Part shown: in pieces, positions 9,974-21,729 of the stretch
Numbering within the stretch: the first letter of the stretch is position 1
Layout: each line of letters begins with the position of its first letter
Program-made: the position numbers and the translations under genes
The notes under the pieces: model-generated
Told to the model about the DNA's origin: nothing
Database searches by the model: none
The model's input: only the letters and a program-made list of their open reading frames with translations
From: Eriocheir sinensis
Lineage: Eukaryota > Arthropoda > Malacostraca > Decapoda > Varunidae
Direction: 5' to 3'
Assembly: GCF_024679095.1 (NCBI RefSeq)
Contig: NC_066517.1
Coordinates: 22,910,040 to 22,974,039 of the forward strand
Length of the DNA stretch: 64,000 nt

Positions 9974-12900
9974 CTACATAGGCCTGCCCCTGCCCCGGCC
10001 TGGCATGGGAGGGCCGTCCTGGGAGGAGCGTGGGGACTTGATGGTCTCGTCCACGGATAGGATGAGGCAGGTGGCTTCTGAGGCGGCGGTGAGGGCGTTG
10101 ATCTTGACCAGCGCCGGCTCCCACACGCAGGCGATGAAGTTGTCGGCGATGTCCTCGTTCATCACATCAACCCCAAACCACTTGCCGCCTGTAATGATGA
10201 AAAGGACAGGTGGTGAGGTGAGGCATGAATGAAGGATAGCAAATACGATAGTCCCCCCGAAAGTCACCCATTTCTCTTAATAAGTTTACCAAGAATACTA
10301 ATATCAACCCCAAACCACTTACCGCCTGTGATGATGAAAAGGAGAGATGGTGAGGTGAGGCATGAAATAAGGAAAGCAATTACGACAGTCCCCCAAAAGT
10401 CACCCATTCCTCTTAATACGTTTACCAAGAATACTAATATAAACCCCAAACCACCTGCAGCCTGTGATGATGAAACGGACAGGTGGTTATGTGAGGCATG
10501 AAATAAGGATAGCAAATACGATAGTCCCAATGAAAGTCACCCACTTCCTCAACACGTTTACCAAGAATACTAATTTCTTATCCCCAATGTTGGTCTCCTA
10601 CTGTCCCTTCCAGTCCCCCAGTTTCTTCCTTCCCCCTTATCTTCACGTTCCCTCCTCCCCTTACCTTTTCCAAGTGGTTTCTCCCTTTATTTCCTATCCC
10701 CTTATCTCCCCTCTTCACCTTACATCTTCATAATAACATACCTCAGTTTCTTCCTCCCTTACTTCCTAACCCCCATCCCTTCTTCACCTACTCCCTGTCT
10801 CTCACCTTCAACATAACATACTAATAGATTGTTATTCCTTGTCCAACCCCATAAGAGAATATATGGACATTAAACAAAGAAGAAATAAGATGCCCATAGT
10901 TTGTTCCTGCCCCACTTCCTTCCCCTCCTTTCCACCTACACCCACTCCCTCACCTTCAGCATGACGCGCCCTCAGCTTGTTGAGGATAATAGTGGAGTCA
11001 AAGCCGGCGTTGTCACACAGCTGACGGGGAATCACCTCCAGGGCCTTGGCGTAAGCGGCCATGAACAGCTGCTCCTTGCCGGCGATGTTCCGGGAGTGCT
11101 CACGCAGATATTTGCTCACTTCCAACTCCACTGCGCCGCCACCTGGGATAAAAAGGGAAAAGTGAGTGTGTGTTAGCTATGTGAATGAAAGGTCAGGCAT
11201 CTACAGCACTTGGGATGAAAGGGGAAAGTGAGTGTGTGTTTGACTTGTGTGATTGAAAAGGTTAGGCATTCACAATACCTGGGGAAAAAAAGGAAAAGTG
11301 AGTGTGTGTTGTAGCTGTATGACTGAAAAGGTCAGGCATTCACAACACCTCCTCCCCCTCAACAGTGATAAAAAAAACATAATTGACAAAAATAAACAAT
11401 AATAACAATGAAAACTAATGACAAGGAGATCCATACACTTAACAAACAAATAAGAATGAGTGATAAAAGAACATAATTAAGACAACGATGAATAATAATG
11501 AGAATGAGTGAAAACAATGATGGTAAGGAGGTGAGAAGATTGAGTCCCTTCCACCTGTCAAACAATAACGACAATGAATGATAAAGGAAATAATGAAGAT
11601 AAAATAAACAAAAATAATGATGAGTGAAAACAGCAACGATGGTAAGGAGTCTCCCTAAGTCTCCCTCGCACCCACCTGCCACCACAGCGTCATGTTTGAG
11701 GGCACGGCGCACGATCATGATGGCATCGTGAAGGGAGCGTTCCGTCTCCTCGAGGAACTGCTCTGCGCCGCCACGCAGGACAATGGTGCACGTCTTAGCC
11801 TGAGGGCAGCCCATGAAGAGGTTGAATCTGTCACGGGGAGAGAAGAGAATGAGTGACTGATTGGGATATGCAATTATGGTGACCAATATACAGTTTTTGA
11901 AGACTGAACACAGAGAGAGAAGAGAATGAATGATTGATTGACTGACTGACTGACTGATTGATTGATAGGGGTATGCAATTATGGTAGCTAATATAATGTT
12001 TTTAAAGATTGAATGAAGGAAGAGAATGAATGATTGATTAACTGACCGAGTGATTGATTGGGGTATGCAATTATGGCACCTTATACTGTTTCTAACCCGG
12101 TAGCAGCGACGGGCCAAATTTGTGGCTTTACCGTGTACCAGCGACGGGCCAAATTTTTCCAATGATATAAACCCCCAAAAATACGATGATGCATAAACTG
12201 ACCACAAATGCGTTGATATATATTATGAAATGGTTTGTGTGCGTGATGATTTTTTCTCATTTTTCTCGCTTAGAGGGGCCTTTAAGAAACATGATCCCCG
12301 CAGCTACTGGGTTAAAGACTGACTACACAAATGATATACATGAAACTAAAGGTGCATAAAAATTAATAAACTATGGAAAAGCTGTGATAAAGTAAACAAT
12401 AATAGGTTAGAGTTACAATCAAAACTGAGCGCACAGGATAAATATGTTGTGGGGAGAAGAAAGATTATGGAAATATGTGAAGGACCCTTTTTTTTTTTTA
12501 CAACAAAGGAGACAACTCAAGGGCACAAAAAAAAGGAAACAATAATAAAAAAATAAAAAAAGCCTGCTACTCGCTGCTCCCAAAAAGAGGAAGGAAGGTA
12601 CAGGGGGAATGACAATAATAAAAGTGTATAAACTGGCACAAACCTCTCAGCTCCGATCTGCTTCTCCTCGAACTTCTTGCAAGTGCCGAGAACGGAGTCG
12701 CAGAGGTCGTGTGCGGTGGACATGATGGCGCCACCGCAGGCCTTGATGGTGCGCTTCATGTCCTGCTCCACCACGCGGCCCGCACAGAACATGTCCCTGT
12801 AGACGCCACAAAACACACTCAGTTAAAGGTCAGCTCATCTTAGGTCAGTACATGTTTTTTATATTTCATTTTCTTATTTGGACAGGAAAGGAAGCAGCCC

Positions 12901-15900
12901 CAAAAAATAGGAAGGAAGAAAGAAAGGTAAAGATAGACAAAGAAAAAGAAAAAAAGGAAAAAAGGGATGAAACAAAAAAAGAAAGCAAGATAGAGAATGA
13001 AAGAAAGGAAGAAAAGAAAAATGAAAAGAAAGAAAGAAGGAATGAAAAACAGAGAAAGAAGGGAACAAAAGTACAAAAGAAAAATGAAAAGAAAGAAAGT
13101 GGCAAAGAAGGAAAGAAAGATAGATAGAAGCAAAATAAAAAAGCTTGAAGAAAGGAAAAAGAAAAATAAAAAAAAAGAAAGGAAAGTATGAAAGAAATAT
13201 AAAGAAAGGAGAAAGGAAAAAAGAATGAAAGAAAGAAAAAGACAAAGAAAAAAAAAAAAAAAAAAAAGGAATGGAATGGCTCTCGTGTGCCCACCTGTCG
13301 GCGAAGTACTGTGTGGCGACGTCCCCGATGGGCAGCTTGGAGAGCACCACCTTGGCCCCGGACTTGTGGATGAGGTCAAGCTTCTCGTAAAGGATCTTCC
13401 ACTCAGTGTCCACGATCTTTTGGTACTCCTGAAGGGACAGCGTGAATGAATGTTAAGATCTGCTGACTTACTACTGAAGAAATGAATGTTAGGACCTGCT
13501 GGCTTGTTACTGAAGAAATTAATGTTAAGAGCTGTTGGGTTGCTACTGAAAAAATTGGGTTTACTAGTGAAGAAATGAATGTTGAGGCATGCCAACTTGT
13601 TACTGAAGGAATTAATGTTAAGATCTGCTGGCTTACTACTGAAGAAATGAATGTTAGGACCTGCTGGCTTGTTACTGAAGAAATTAATGTTAAGAGCTGT
13701 TGGCTTGCTACTGAAAAAATTTGGCTTACTACTGAAGAAATGAATGTTGAGATCTGTTAGCTTGTTACTGGAGGAATTAATGTTAAGATCTACTGACTTA
13801 CTACTGAAAATTATGTTGAAATCCACTTCCTTACTACTGAAGGAATAAAAGTGAAGAGCTGTTGACTTGCTAATGAAGAATTTTGGTTTACTAGTGAAGA
13901 AATGAATGTTGAGATTTGTTAGCTTGTTACTGAAGGAATTAATGTTGAAATCAGTTGGCTTGCTAATGAAGAAAACATGTCCTTGGTCTTATGGTATTTT
14001 TTGCAAGCGTAATGTGAGTTGTCATTATTGCCAACAAGAAATAAATACCCAACAGCACACCCTAAAGAAAAAATGCACACTACCATATCACCCTTCCACT
14101 GACTTACCCTAGCAGCCTCACCTCTACCACACTCACCCACCCAATCCACATCACCACTCTACCACCCTCACCTCTAGCATGCTCATCCCCCTTCCACAGC
14201 ATCACCCTAACACCCCCACCTCCAGCTCCACCACAAAATTATGTAAAGTTCTTCAGTGTGTTAGTTACTTTAAATGGCTGAACGTTTTATCTCTCATGGT
14301 GAATCTTAGACATGAAGCTGTGTAGAGATATTAGGTTAAGTTCTGGGGCCACCTTAGATATTAGGTTAAGTTCTGGGGCCACCTTAGATATTAGGTTAAG
14401 TTATGGGGCCACCCTATCACCCTTACCTCCACATTGTTCACCCTGATCTCCGCGTTGTCCCTCTCGGCCTTCAGCTCCAGCTCGATGTTCAGCAGGGCAA
14501 TCTTGGGGTCGTCATAGTGCTTGGGCTGCATCTCAAAGCCGGCGTACGAGAAGGTCTTCTTGAACGCCACGCCGTCGATCAACCGGGACTCCTGCAATGA
14601 ACGCCGAGAGGGAATGTTAGCTATGGGGGTGGGTTGGGTTAGGTTGTGGTGACTTCTTTTTTGGGGGATCATTCTATGGTGTTTTGTTTTATTTTGCTTT
14701 TTTTTACAATAAAGGAAACGTCTCAGGGGCAAAAATAGATAAATAAAAAAGAAACTGCTAGCCACAGCTCCAGCAAAGTAAGTAGAAATGAGTGTGTCTA
14801 TGAAATTATGTTGTCCTTGAGTCAGTTAGTTTATTATTGTACGACACAGGTGATAAATACATCCTCTATTATATTTCAGTGTGGTGGCACTATGAAAAAA
14901 GTGATAATATTTAGGACAGTGGGCCGTATTGCAAGTCGAATCCGAGAAGTTTTGGGTCCCTACAAAGGTCAGTTTAGGGGCCGTATTACAAGTCCAATTT
15001 GAGAGGTTTCGGGTCCCTACAGAGTTCGGGATGAATAACTCTGTAGGGACCTGGAACTTCTTGGATTCAACTTGTAATATGGCCCAGTATAATAAGTGTG
15101 AATGTGTACAGGGTTATGAAATCACATACTAATCATGGGTTATTAAGAAAATATCCTCGACTCAATACTGCAACAATACCACTAAAAATATCCTCGACTC
15201 AGTACTGCAACGATACCACTAAAAATATCCTTGACTCAATACCACAACAATATCACTAAAAATCATTGACTCAATACCACAAAAAATATCCTTGACTCAG
15301 TACTGCAACAATACCACTAAAAATATCCTCGACTCAACACTGCAACAATACCATTATAAATATCAACTCAATACTGCAACACTACCACTAAGTCCACAAC
15401 ACCCACCTCCAGGGCTCCACCGGTGACCTTCTTAATGCCAATCATGTCCAGGGGCAGGAGGAGGTCGAGGGACATGACGGCCTCCACCACCATCTTGGCG
15501 AAGAAGTCCTTCTGCTGGTGGATCAGCTTACTGTTGAGGGAGGTGCCGGCACACTTCTCCAGGATGGATCGCAGCTCAACGGGGTCCTGCTTGTTGATCT
15601 GAGGGAGGCAGAGGAAGGGGAAGAAGGAGTGAGAAATGCAATTAACCCCTTGACTGTGGATTTCCTACAAGAAGACATCACCTTGCTACAGGAGTGGAAC
15701 AAAAAGTGGCTGCTACAATTCAATGAAGAAAAATGTAAAGCCATGCACCTTGGGAGGGGATATCCAGAATACCAATACCACATGGAAAACACTCCACTAT
15801 CCACCACAGAGGCAGAGAAAGCCCAGGGAGTATATGTTGCCAGGCTACCAGTGAAGGCCAAATTCATCCCAATCGCAGCGGACGGGTTAATAATACTGAT

Positions 15901-17297
15901 GAATGGTATGCTACACCAAAATGAAATCCTTTGCAAAGAGTATACAAGAGTTTCAGGAATTATATAAAATGTGAAAAATAAAGGACGATATCGGCTTGAC
16001 AATGGTGAAGATACAAATAAGTATGAACAAACAGGTAAGAAGAGGCAGACTCACTTTGACGGCTATCTCGTTGATCTTCTCAATGGCCAGCTGTGTGGCG
16101 CGTCTGAAGGCCCTGATGATGGCGTGGGGGTGGACGCCCTCCTCAATCAGGTGTTTGCACTGGTTCAGCAGCTCCCCCGCCAGCAGCACGACCGTGGTGG
16201 TTCCGTCCCCGACCTGTGGAGTGAGTGGTGAGAATGAAGATAATACTGATGGGTGAGATAAAGTTCAAGATTAGAGGTGTGAAGAGAAATGCTGTAGTGG
16301 GTGAGTGGTGAGAATGGAGCTAATACAAATGTGTGAGGTGATGGAGTTGAAGACTAGAGGAATGCAGAGAAATACTGTACAGGGTGAGTGATGACAAGCT
16401 TCATAAAAATGGTTCTAAGAAGGAGAAGAGGCAATGGGAAAAGAAGGAAGGGTCACAAGAGGTTGAGTGAGGCAGCAGTGTGGGCAAGAGGAGGAAGGGT
16501 CAGGAGGGGTGAGTGGGGCAGCGCTGCGACTCACCTCAGCGTCCTGTGACTTGGCGATGTCCACCAGAGTCTTGGCGGCAGGGTGAACGATGTCAAGCTG
16601 CTTCATGATGGTGGCGCCGTCGTTGCTGATGGTGGCCTGGCCCTGCAACACAAGTAACACTCTAAGGACTATGGGCCGCATTCTTAAACACTTACTCGCC
16701 CACACACACATATTTGACAAGGCTTATGTAGTCATTTTGGGCATTTCCAGGGATGGTTTCATGACTCGGGTGGTAGTTTGACCCTCCCTCTTTACTATGG
16801 ACGCGAAAAAACACTCATGAAAATCTGATTCATCTCCTGTTCGACCTTTGGAAATACTTGATTTGAGAGGCGGAATCGTCTAAAAATACTGACCTATGAT
16901 TCAAGGTACAGAAATCGGGGAAAACTACCTCTGCCTTCACGAAACAGTCCATGAAAATTCCAGCAACTTCAACTAGAGGCTTCCCAAACAGGCATAGTGA
17001 AGTAGCGACACGTTTACTAATACAAGCTTAACCCCTTTACCTTGCCGTCCACGATGAGCTTGTCCATGCCGCGGGGCCCCAGGGTGGTGCGCACGGCATC
17101 CACCACCGCTGCGCAGGCATTGATGTTGGAGATAAGCTGTGGGGTGCCCTGAGAGGAGTCCGTCCCCTCCTTCATTAAGATGATCTGAGGATGCTGTGTG
17201 GAGAGAGGGAAGAGGTGAGGTGAGGTGGTGGAGGAGTATGAAAGGAGGGTGGTGGAGGAAAGGGAAAATAAGTGGTGGATGGGAGAACCAAAAAAAA

Positions 17298-17349
<52 letters not shown>

Positions 17350-19167
17350 CGGAAGAATCATTAACGAAAAAGTAATAAAACAGAAGTAGAATCATTAACC
17401 AAAAGTATTAGAACAGAAGAAGAAGAATCATTAACGAAAAAGTAATAAAACAGAAGTAGAATCATTAACCAAAAGTATTAGAACAGAAGAAGAAGAATCA
17501 TTAACGAAAAAGTAATAAAACAGAAGTAGAATCATTAACCAAAAGTATTAGAACAGAAGAAGAAGAATCATTAACGAAAAAGTAATGAAACAGAAGAAGA
17601 ATTAACAAAAGAGGCAATAGTACAAGAGAAGTTGAAGAAAAGGAAGTCAACCAAAAAGGCAACAGAACATAAGAAGAATCTATCAATCTATAACTTCGAT
17701 GCCCTGCTCCCTCGCTTTAACTTCCCTCCAGGGGGTGTCCGCGGCAGAAGTGTCTCCATCTCTCCCTGTTCTGGCACTCCCTATCAGCACACTCAATCCT
17801 GCTATTTCCAACTCTCTCGCTCCAATTCTCACTCACCCTATTGATCCACTTCACAGGCAGTCTTTCCCTGACACTCCCTCCCTCATACACTCTCTTCACA
17901 AATTCATCCTCCTTCATTCTCAGCTATCTATCTATTTATCTATCTCTGACACCCTGCTTCATTCTCCCCTATTCTTCCATTATTATGCCAGGAGGTTAGG
18001 TTAAGAACAGAATGCAGAAATCTAACGGAAGGAGAGAGACACACTTAATTACTTAAATACTTATACCTATTTATGTGATTCTTACACCATGAACAAGAAT
18101 CATTAATGCAATAAAGACTACATAATGAGAGGGATTACAAAAGCATATCCTACTGGACCTATTCACACCAGGAGGCACTAACCATCCTAGAAATCCCTAA
18201 AAACACGATAAATAGCAATAAAATACACACGGAAGTTAATTAAAGGCAAAAATTATAAAAACACCCACATGTCACTCAACTCCTCACAGCCTCTATCACA
18301 CCACCCCACACACACCAGGAGACACTAGCCATCCCAGAAATCCCTAAAAACACAATTAATAGCAATAAAATACACAAGGAGGAGAAACAAAGGCGAAAAT
18401 TATAAAAACACCCACATGTCACTCAACTCCTCACAGCCTCTATCATACTGCCTCACACACACCAGGAGACACTAGCCATCCCAGGAATGCCTAAAAATAC
18501 GATAAATAGCAATAAAATACACACGGAAGTTAATTAAAGGCAAAAATTATAAAAACACCCACATGTCACTCAACTCCTCACAGCCTCTATCATACTGCCT
18601 CACACACACCAGGAGACACTAGCCATCCCAGAAATCCCTAAAAACACAATTAATAGCAATAAAATACACAAGGAGGAGAAACAAAGGCAAAAATTATAAA
18701 AACACCCACATGTCACTCAACTCCTCACAGCCTCTATCATACCACCCCACACACACCAGGAGACACTAGCCATCCCAGAAATGCCTAAAAACATGATAAA
18801 TAGCGAGAAATTACACAAGAAAGACAAACAGAGGCAATAATTATAAAAACTTAGCGTGCACACCCCCATAAATCAATCAGCCATTTACAGCCTCTATCAC
18901 GCCGCCCCACTAAAGTAACCATCCCAGAAATGCCTCAAAACACGATAAATAGCGAGAAAATACACAAGGAAATCAAATAAAGGCAAAAAATCGAGCAGAC
19001 AACATGCCGTCGCCCGCCCATGCCGCCCCCATGCTGCCATAAGAAAGTGGATTTACTCTGAAACTCCACCTCCTTCCACCCCCACGCCTACTCTGATGGA
19101 AGGAGGAGTACATAAATAACAGATAGGGTTAGTTTCAGCGTCACAGGATCCGTAAAAGCCTCACCAT
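9974..19167 (-). CDS. CCT7: T-complex protein 1 subunit eta (CCT7), complete, 11 exons
   Basis: Subunit of the cytosolic TRiC/CCT ring that folds actin, tubulin and other proteins using ATP. Coding exons in transcript order: 19167-19165 (inferred ATG), 17193-17041, 16642-16535, 16213-16055, 15598-15407, 14591-14427, 13428-13295, 12796-12644, 11827-11676, 11142-10954, 10188-9974. All junctions are GT-AG, codons join in frame, and the product is 540 residues (human about 543). Group II chaperonin signatures are present: [19 protein letters not shown] (residues about 34-53), [19 protein letters not shown], and the ATPase loop VGDGTT at 89-94. C-terminal family landmarks are [19 protein letters not shown] and the tail GRGRGRPM with TAG at 9976-9974. 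No frameshift or stop was seen. Introns carry many tandem repeats and transposons, listed separately. Identity is secure. Only exon 1 is inferred. Confidence 0.96.
10189..10590. repeat. About 137-bp tandem repeat that includes the CCT7 exon 11 acceptor edge
   Basis: The first bases of exon 11 and its acceptor (real junction 10188/10189) recur at about 10327 and 10463 in intron 10, with unit starts at 10168, 10305 and 10441. The copies keep the ACAG acceptor and about 20 bp of exon edge. Confidence 0.85.
11143..11355. repeat. About 68-bp tandem repeat at the CCT7 exon 10 acceptor
   Basis: Three to four degenerate units, starting at about 11141, 11208, 11277 and 11347, repeat the acceptor-proximal sequence of intron 9 with GTGAGTGTGTGTT in each. 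Confidence 0.75.
12092..12315. mobile_element. Family A TTAA-type inverted-repeat element (CCT7 intron 8)
   Basis: It starts CTAACCCGGTAGCAGCG and ends with the complement of TTAACCCAGTAGCTGCG. It holds about two copies of the 35-bp internal unit (GGGCCAAATTTGTGGCTTTA). Shares ends and interior with the copies at 35908, 41279 and 43014. Confidence 0.8.
12487..12595. repeat. Short dispersed repeat, A-rich, GCTCAAGGGCA / CTGCTACTCGCTGCTCCC type
   Basis: A copy of a repeat with a central A-rich or T-rich spacer between two conserved blocks. Other copies are at about 14695-14775, 28166-28250, 37066-37146, 53911-54032 and 57573-57640. No terminal inverted repeat or tRNA promoter is visible. Confidence 0.7.
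12860..13275. repeat. Purine-rich AAAG/GAAA low-complexity tract in CCT7 intron 7
   Basis: About 400 bp of A and G with (GAAA)n character. It is intronic, between coding exons 12796-12644 and 13428-13295. Its K/E-rich and F/S-rich translations are artefacts. Confidence 0.9.
13445..13975. repeat. About 36-bp degenerate tandem repeat in CCT7 intron 6
   Basis: Units alternate between GAAGAAATGAATGTTAGGAC and GAAGAAATTAATGTTAAGAG types with a roughly 36-bp period, which leaves a long open frame on both strands. It lies between two confirmed exons and is treated as intron. Confidence 0.8.
14325..14415. repeat. 33-bp tandem repeat, 3 copies, next to the CCT7 exon 6 donor
   Basis: GATATTAGGTTAAGTTCTGG recurs three times, ending a few bases from the donor at 14426. 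Confidence 0.85.
14925..15085. mobile_element. Palindromic GGGCCGTATTACAAGTC element, rearranged copy (CCT7 intron 5)
   Basis: GGGCCGTATTGCAAGTC occurs near 14929 and again near 14979, and the complement ends near 15083 (CTTGTAATATGGCCC). It is related to the 105-bp copy at 35216 but has a duplicated left arm. No clear target duplication. Confidence 0.6.
15145..15395. repeat. About 40-bp tandem repeat, 6 copies (CCT7 intron 5)
   Basis: Degenerate units built from ATATCCTCGACTCAATACTG and CAACAATACCACTAAA. Confidence 0.85.
15642..15890 (+). mobile_element. Family B TTAA-type element carrying a reverse transcriptase fragment, 1 unit (CCT7 intron 4)
   Basis: TTAA at 15642-15645 and at 15887-15890 bracket 249 bp. 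The left end is TTAACCCCTTGACTGTGGA and the right end is the complement of TTAACCCGTCCGCTGCG. The plus strand reads as a piece of LINE reverse transcriptase: [20 protein letters not shown], then one 33-residue segment from GYPEYQYH to RLPVK. This is the shortest complete form and probably the ancestral layout. Confidence 0.85.
16215..16400. repeat. About 80-bp degenerate tandem repeat at the CCT7 exon 4 acceptor
   Basis: GTGAGTGGTGAGAATG recurs at about 16221, 16301 and 16383, immediately outside the exon 4 acceptor. Confidence 0.65.
16673..16893. mobile_element. Family D 221-bp MITE with 3-bp target duplication TAT (CCT7 intron 2)
   Basis: It begins GGGCCGCATTCTTAAACACT and ends in a related complementary sequence (TCTAAAAATACTGACC). 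TAT flanks both sides (16670-16672, 16894-16896). Internal blocks such as TTTGACAAGGCTT recur in the copies at 25224, 48785 and 37701. The size and TWA-like 3-bp duplications in the family resemble PIF/Harbinger MITEs. Confidence 0.75.
17297..17348. repeat. (AAT)n microsatellite
   Basis: About 17 trinucleotide repeats in CCT7 intron 1, followed to about 17610 by a roughly 64-bp tandem repeat (GAAGAAGAATCATTAACGAA). Confidence 0.95.
18160..18990. repeat. 147-bp tandem repeat, about 6 copies (CCT7 intron 1)
   Basis: CAGGAGACACTAGCC occurs at 18316, 18463, 18610 and 18757, an exact 147-bp period, with diverged units at both ends. Confidence 0.93.
19165..19167 (-). CDS. CCT7: Inferred CCT7 first coding exon: the ATG alone, followed directly by a donor
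   Basis: On the minus strand AAAATG is followed at once by GTGAGG, a good donor. Exon 2 starts at 17193 after a TCCCTCTCTCCACACAG acceptor with His-Pro-Gln-Ile-Ile-Leu. Joining gives [16 protein letters not shown], which matches the length and form of other CCT7 N termini (M-x-PQIxLLKEGT in insects). No other in-frame ATG precedes the acceptor. Supported by motif fit only. Confidence 0.6.
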
Positions 19168-19225
19168 TTTGCGTTTTTTTGATGTCACGAGTCTGTCTGT
19201 TCTGTCACCGCCGCCTTCACCTCAG

Positions 19226-19418
19226 TGCTGCCAGATTATCGTACTCCCCACACTGTCTTATTTTCCGGTTTTCTGAGCTTTAATTACAACCAAAAAGCCT
19301 CATTACTTATAGGTTCTTGAGAATAAGTATGATTGAGTGTGGTTATATGTGTGGGTGTGGCGGTTTATAGGAGGAAATGGGTGAATATGAGCCGCTGAGT
19401 ACGACAATTTTGGTAGCC
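19226..19418. mobile_element. Family E inverted-repeat element just upstream of CCT7
   Basis: The left arm GCTGCCAGATTATCGTACTC is answered by GAGTACGACAATTTTGGTAG at the right end. Copies with the same arms occur at 38793-39370, 47581-47752, 57958-58143 and near 59900-60385. This one lies about 60 bp before the inferred CCT7 start, in the promoter region. Confidence 0.7.
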
Positions 19419-20254
19419 ATATCCACGATGCTTGTTTATTTTTGCATTTTGCTCTGGCTTATCTTTATATGTGGCCATTAAGCTACAGTCACGGTATTAA
19501 TTAAGTAAGGAGTAGTGATAGTAAAGGTTTGTTCATGTATGGCTGTTTTCTTTGCTGTAATGGAGGTCTTTATCGCCATGCTCCCCTTCACATGACTCAC
19601 TCTCCGGAATCTTCTGGAAGTGACTCAGAAAACGCCCCAAAGATGGTCACAATAGCCACACTTTCACCTATAATACACATGCTGTTTATTCCTCGTACCT
19701 TTTCTCTTTAAACAGGGCAAAAGGGGTTACCTGCACGTATAGCCTTTGCATTTATCATCGTCATCATCAGCATATGCCTATTTCATTTTGGATTTTTTTT
19801 TTTTTTTTTTAGTTTTCCCTTCCTTGTTGCTCATTATCATACTATGCTTTCTTATTAATCACAAGGAAATTGTTAAGCATGAAAAAGCGAGTGTAGAGCT
19901 ATTTTTTTCCCCCATTTGAGTATTATGTCTTAAATCTATCTATATATGTCTCTTCAAGTGAGAAATAAAGTCAAATTTCCATACCATCACCTTCATGGCT
20001 TCTCGTCACTATGCTGGCTTGGTTTAAATGTGTATATATAGCTTACGGGTCAGCAAGACTCTCCATGCATATTTGACATCAATGACACCAATGTTGAGGC
20101 AATAATCTAATTACCATTCATGTTGATGTAAGTAAGACTGGCTCCTCTCTCAGACCAACATATGGAGCAACCAAAATGATCTCCTCCCTATGTAAGAAAC
20201 CTTATAAACAAAAGGTGTTATGCTTAATATATTCATTCTTTAAGGAAAACAGTG

Positions 20255-20285
<31 letters not shown>

Positions 20286-20664
20286 TATTTGTGGACTTAT
20301 AATAGTTGTACATGCAATAAGTAACCCAAACACATGCCTGCTTTAGTGACTATGATAATATAATGGTGTTTGTAAGTATATTTGTTGATCATACTTGCTT
20401 AAAATTCATATTCTTTAACACAACATACTTTTTTTTCTATTCATATGAGTCTTTGCCCAATGCACCTACCTATATATGGGCTTTAAGTATGTATGCTAAG
20501 GCTGAATGTATGAATTTTACACAGAAACATCAAATAAAACAAATCCATTTTTAGTCAATTTAATGAACCAATTATTTAACATACTAATGAACACAATGAT
20601 TTAAGTATATATCATCTTGCCTAACATCTCACATCACATTAATTTCACATATGGGAAGAGCAAA
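19419..20664. other. Intergenic sequence between CCT7 and ARSA
   Basis: AT-rich, with a short (TC)n run at about 20253-20281 and no recognised gene. A minus-strand ATTAAA at 20564-20559 is a possible ARSA polyadenylation hexamer. Confidence 0.4.
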
Positions 20665-21708
20665 CCAACCCGTCCGCTGCAATTGACATGGATTTTGCCG
20701 TTACTGGTAGCCTGGTAACATATAGTCTCCAGGTCTTTCTCTGCCTCTGTGGTGGATAGTGGAGTGCTTCCCATGTGGTATTGGTGTGCTGGATATCCCT
20801 TCACTGGTAGCCTGGTAACATATAGTCTCCAGGTCTTTCTCTGCCTCTGTGGTGGATAGTGGAGTGTTTCCCATGTGGTATTGGTGTGCTGGATATCCCT
20901 TCACTGGTAGCCTGGTAACATACACTCTCAGGTCTTTCTCTGCCTCTGTGGTGGATAGTGGAGTGTTTCCCATGTGGTATTGGTGTGCTGGATATCCCTT
21001 CACTGGTAGCCTGGTAACATATACTCTCCAGGTCTTTCTCTGCCTCTGTGGTGGATAGTGGAGTGTTTCCCATGTGGTATTGGTGTGCTGGATATCCCTT
21101 CACTGGTAGCCTGGTAACATACACTCCCAGGTCTTTCTCTGCCTCTGTGGTGGATAGTGGAGTGTTTCCCATGTGGCATTGGTGTGCTGGATATCCCTTC
21201 ACTGGTAGCCTGGTAACATACACTCCCAGGTCTTTCTCTGCCTCTGTGGTGGATAGTGGAGTGTTTCCCATGTGGTATTGGTATGCTGGATATCCCTTCA
21301 CTGGTAGCCTGGTAACATACACTCCCAGGTCTTTCTCTGCCTCTGTGGTGGATAGTGGAGTGTTTCCCATGTGGTATTGGTATGCTGGATATCCCTTCAC
21401 TGGTAGCCTGGCAACATACACTCCCAGGTCTTTCTCTGCCTCTGTGGTGGATAGTGGAGTGTTTCCCATGTGGTATTGGTGTGCTGGATATCCCTTCACT
21501 GGTAGCCTGGTAACATACACTCCCAGGTCTTTCTCTGCCTCTGTGGTGGATAGTGGAGTGTTTCCCATGTGGTATTGGTGTGCTGGATATCCCCTCCCAA
21601 GATGCAGGACTTTACATTTTTCCTCATTGAATTGTAGCAGCCACTTTTTAATCCATTCCTATAGCTTGGTGATGTCTTCTTGCAGGAAATCCGCAGTCAA
21701 GGTGTTAA
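20665..21708 (-). mobile_element. Family B element, 9 tandem 99-bp units, directly after the ARSA stop
   Basis: Same ends as the copy at 15642, read on the minus strand: the right end is TTAA at 21705-21708 and the left end is a decayed CCAACCCGTCCGCTGC. Length 1044 bp is close to 249 + 8 x 99. The 33-residue segment ([20 protein letters not shown]...) repeats in frame, with frame breaks near the left end. It ends 22 bp from the ARSA stop codon, so it probably lies in the ARSA 3' UTR in sense orientation. Confidence 0.85.
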
Positions 21709-21729
21709 TCCAATCTGTCAAATCCCTCC

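Noticed and set aside
12852..13300. K/E-rich plus-strand and F/S-rich minus-strand open frames
   Set aside because: Low-complexity AG tract inside CCT7 intron 7.
13482..13826. Open frames with 12-residue repeats beside CCT7 exon 7
   Set aside because: Produced by the 36-bp intronic repeat between two exons that join perfectly without it.
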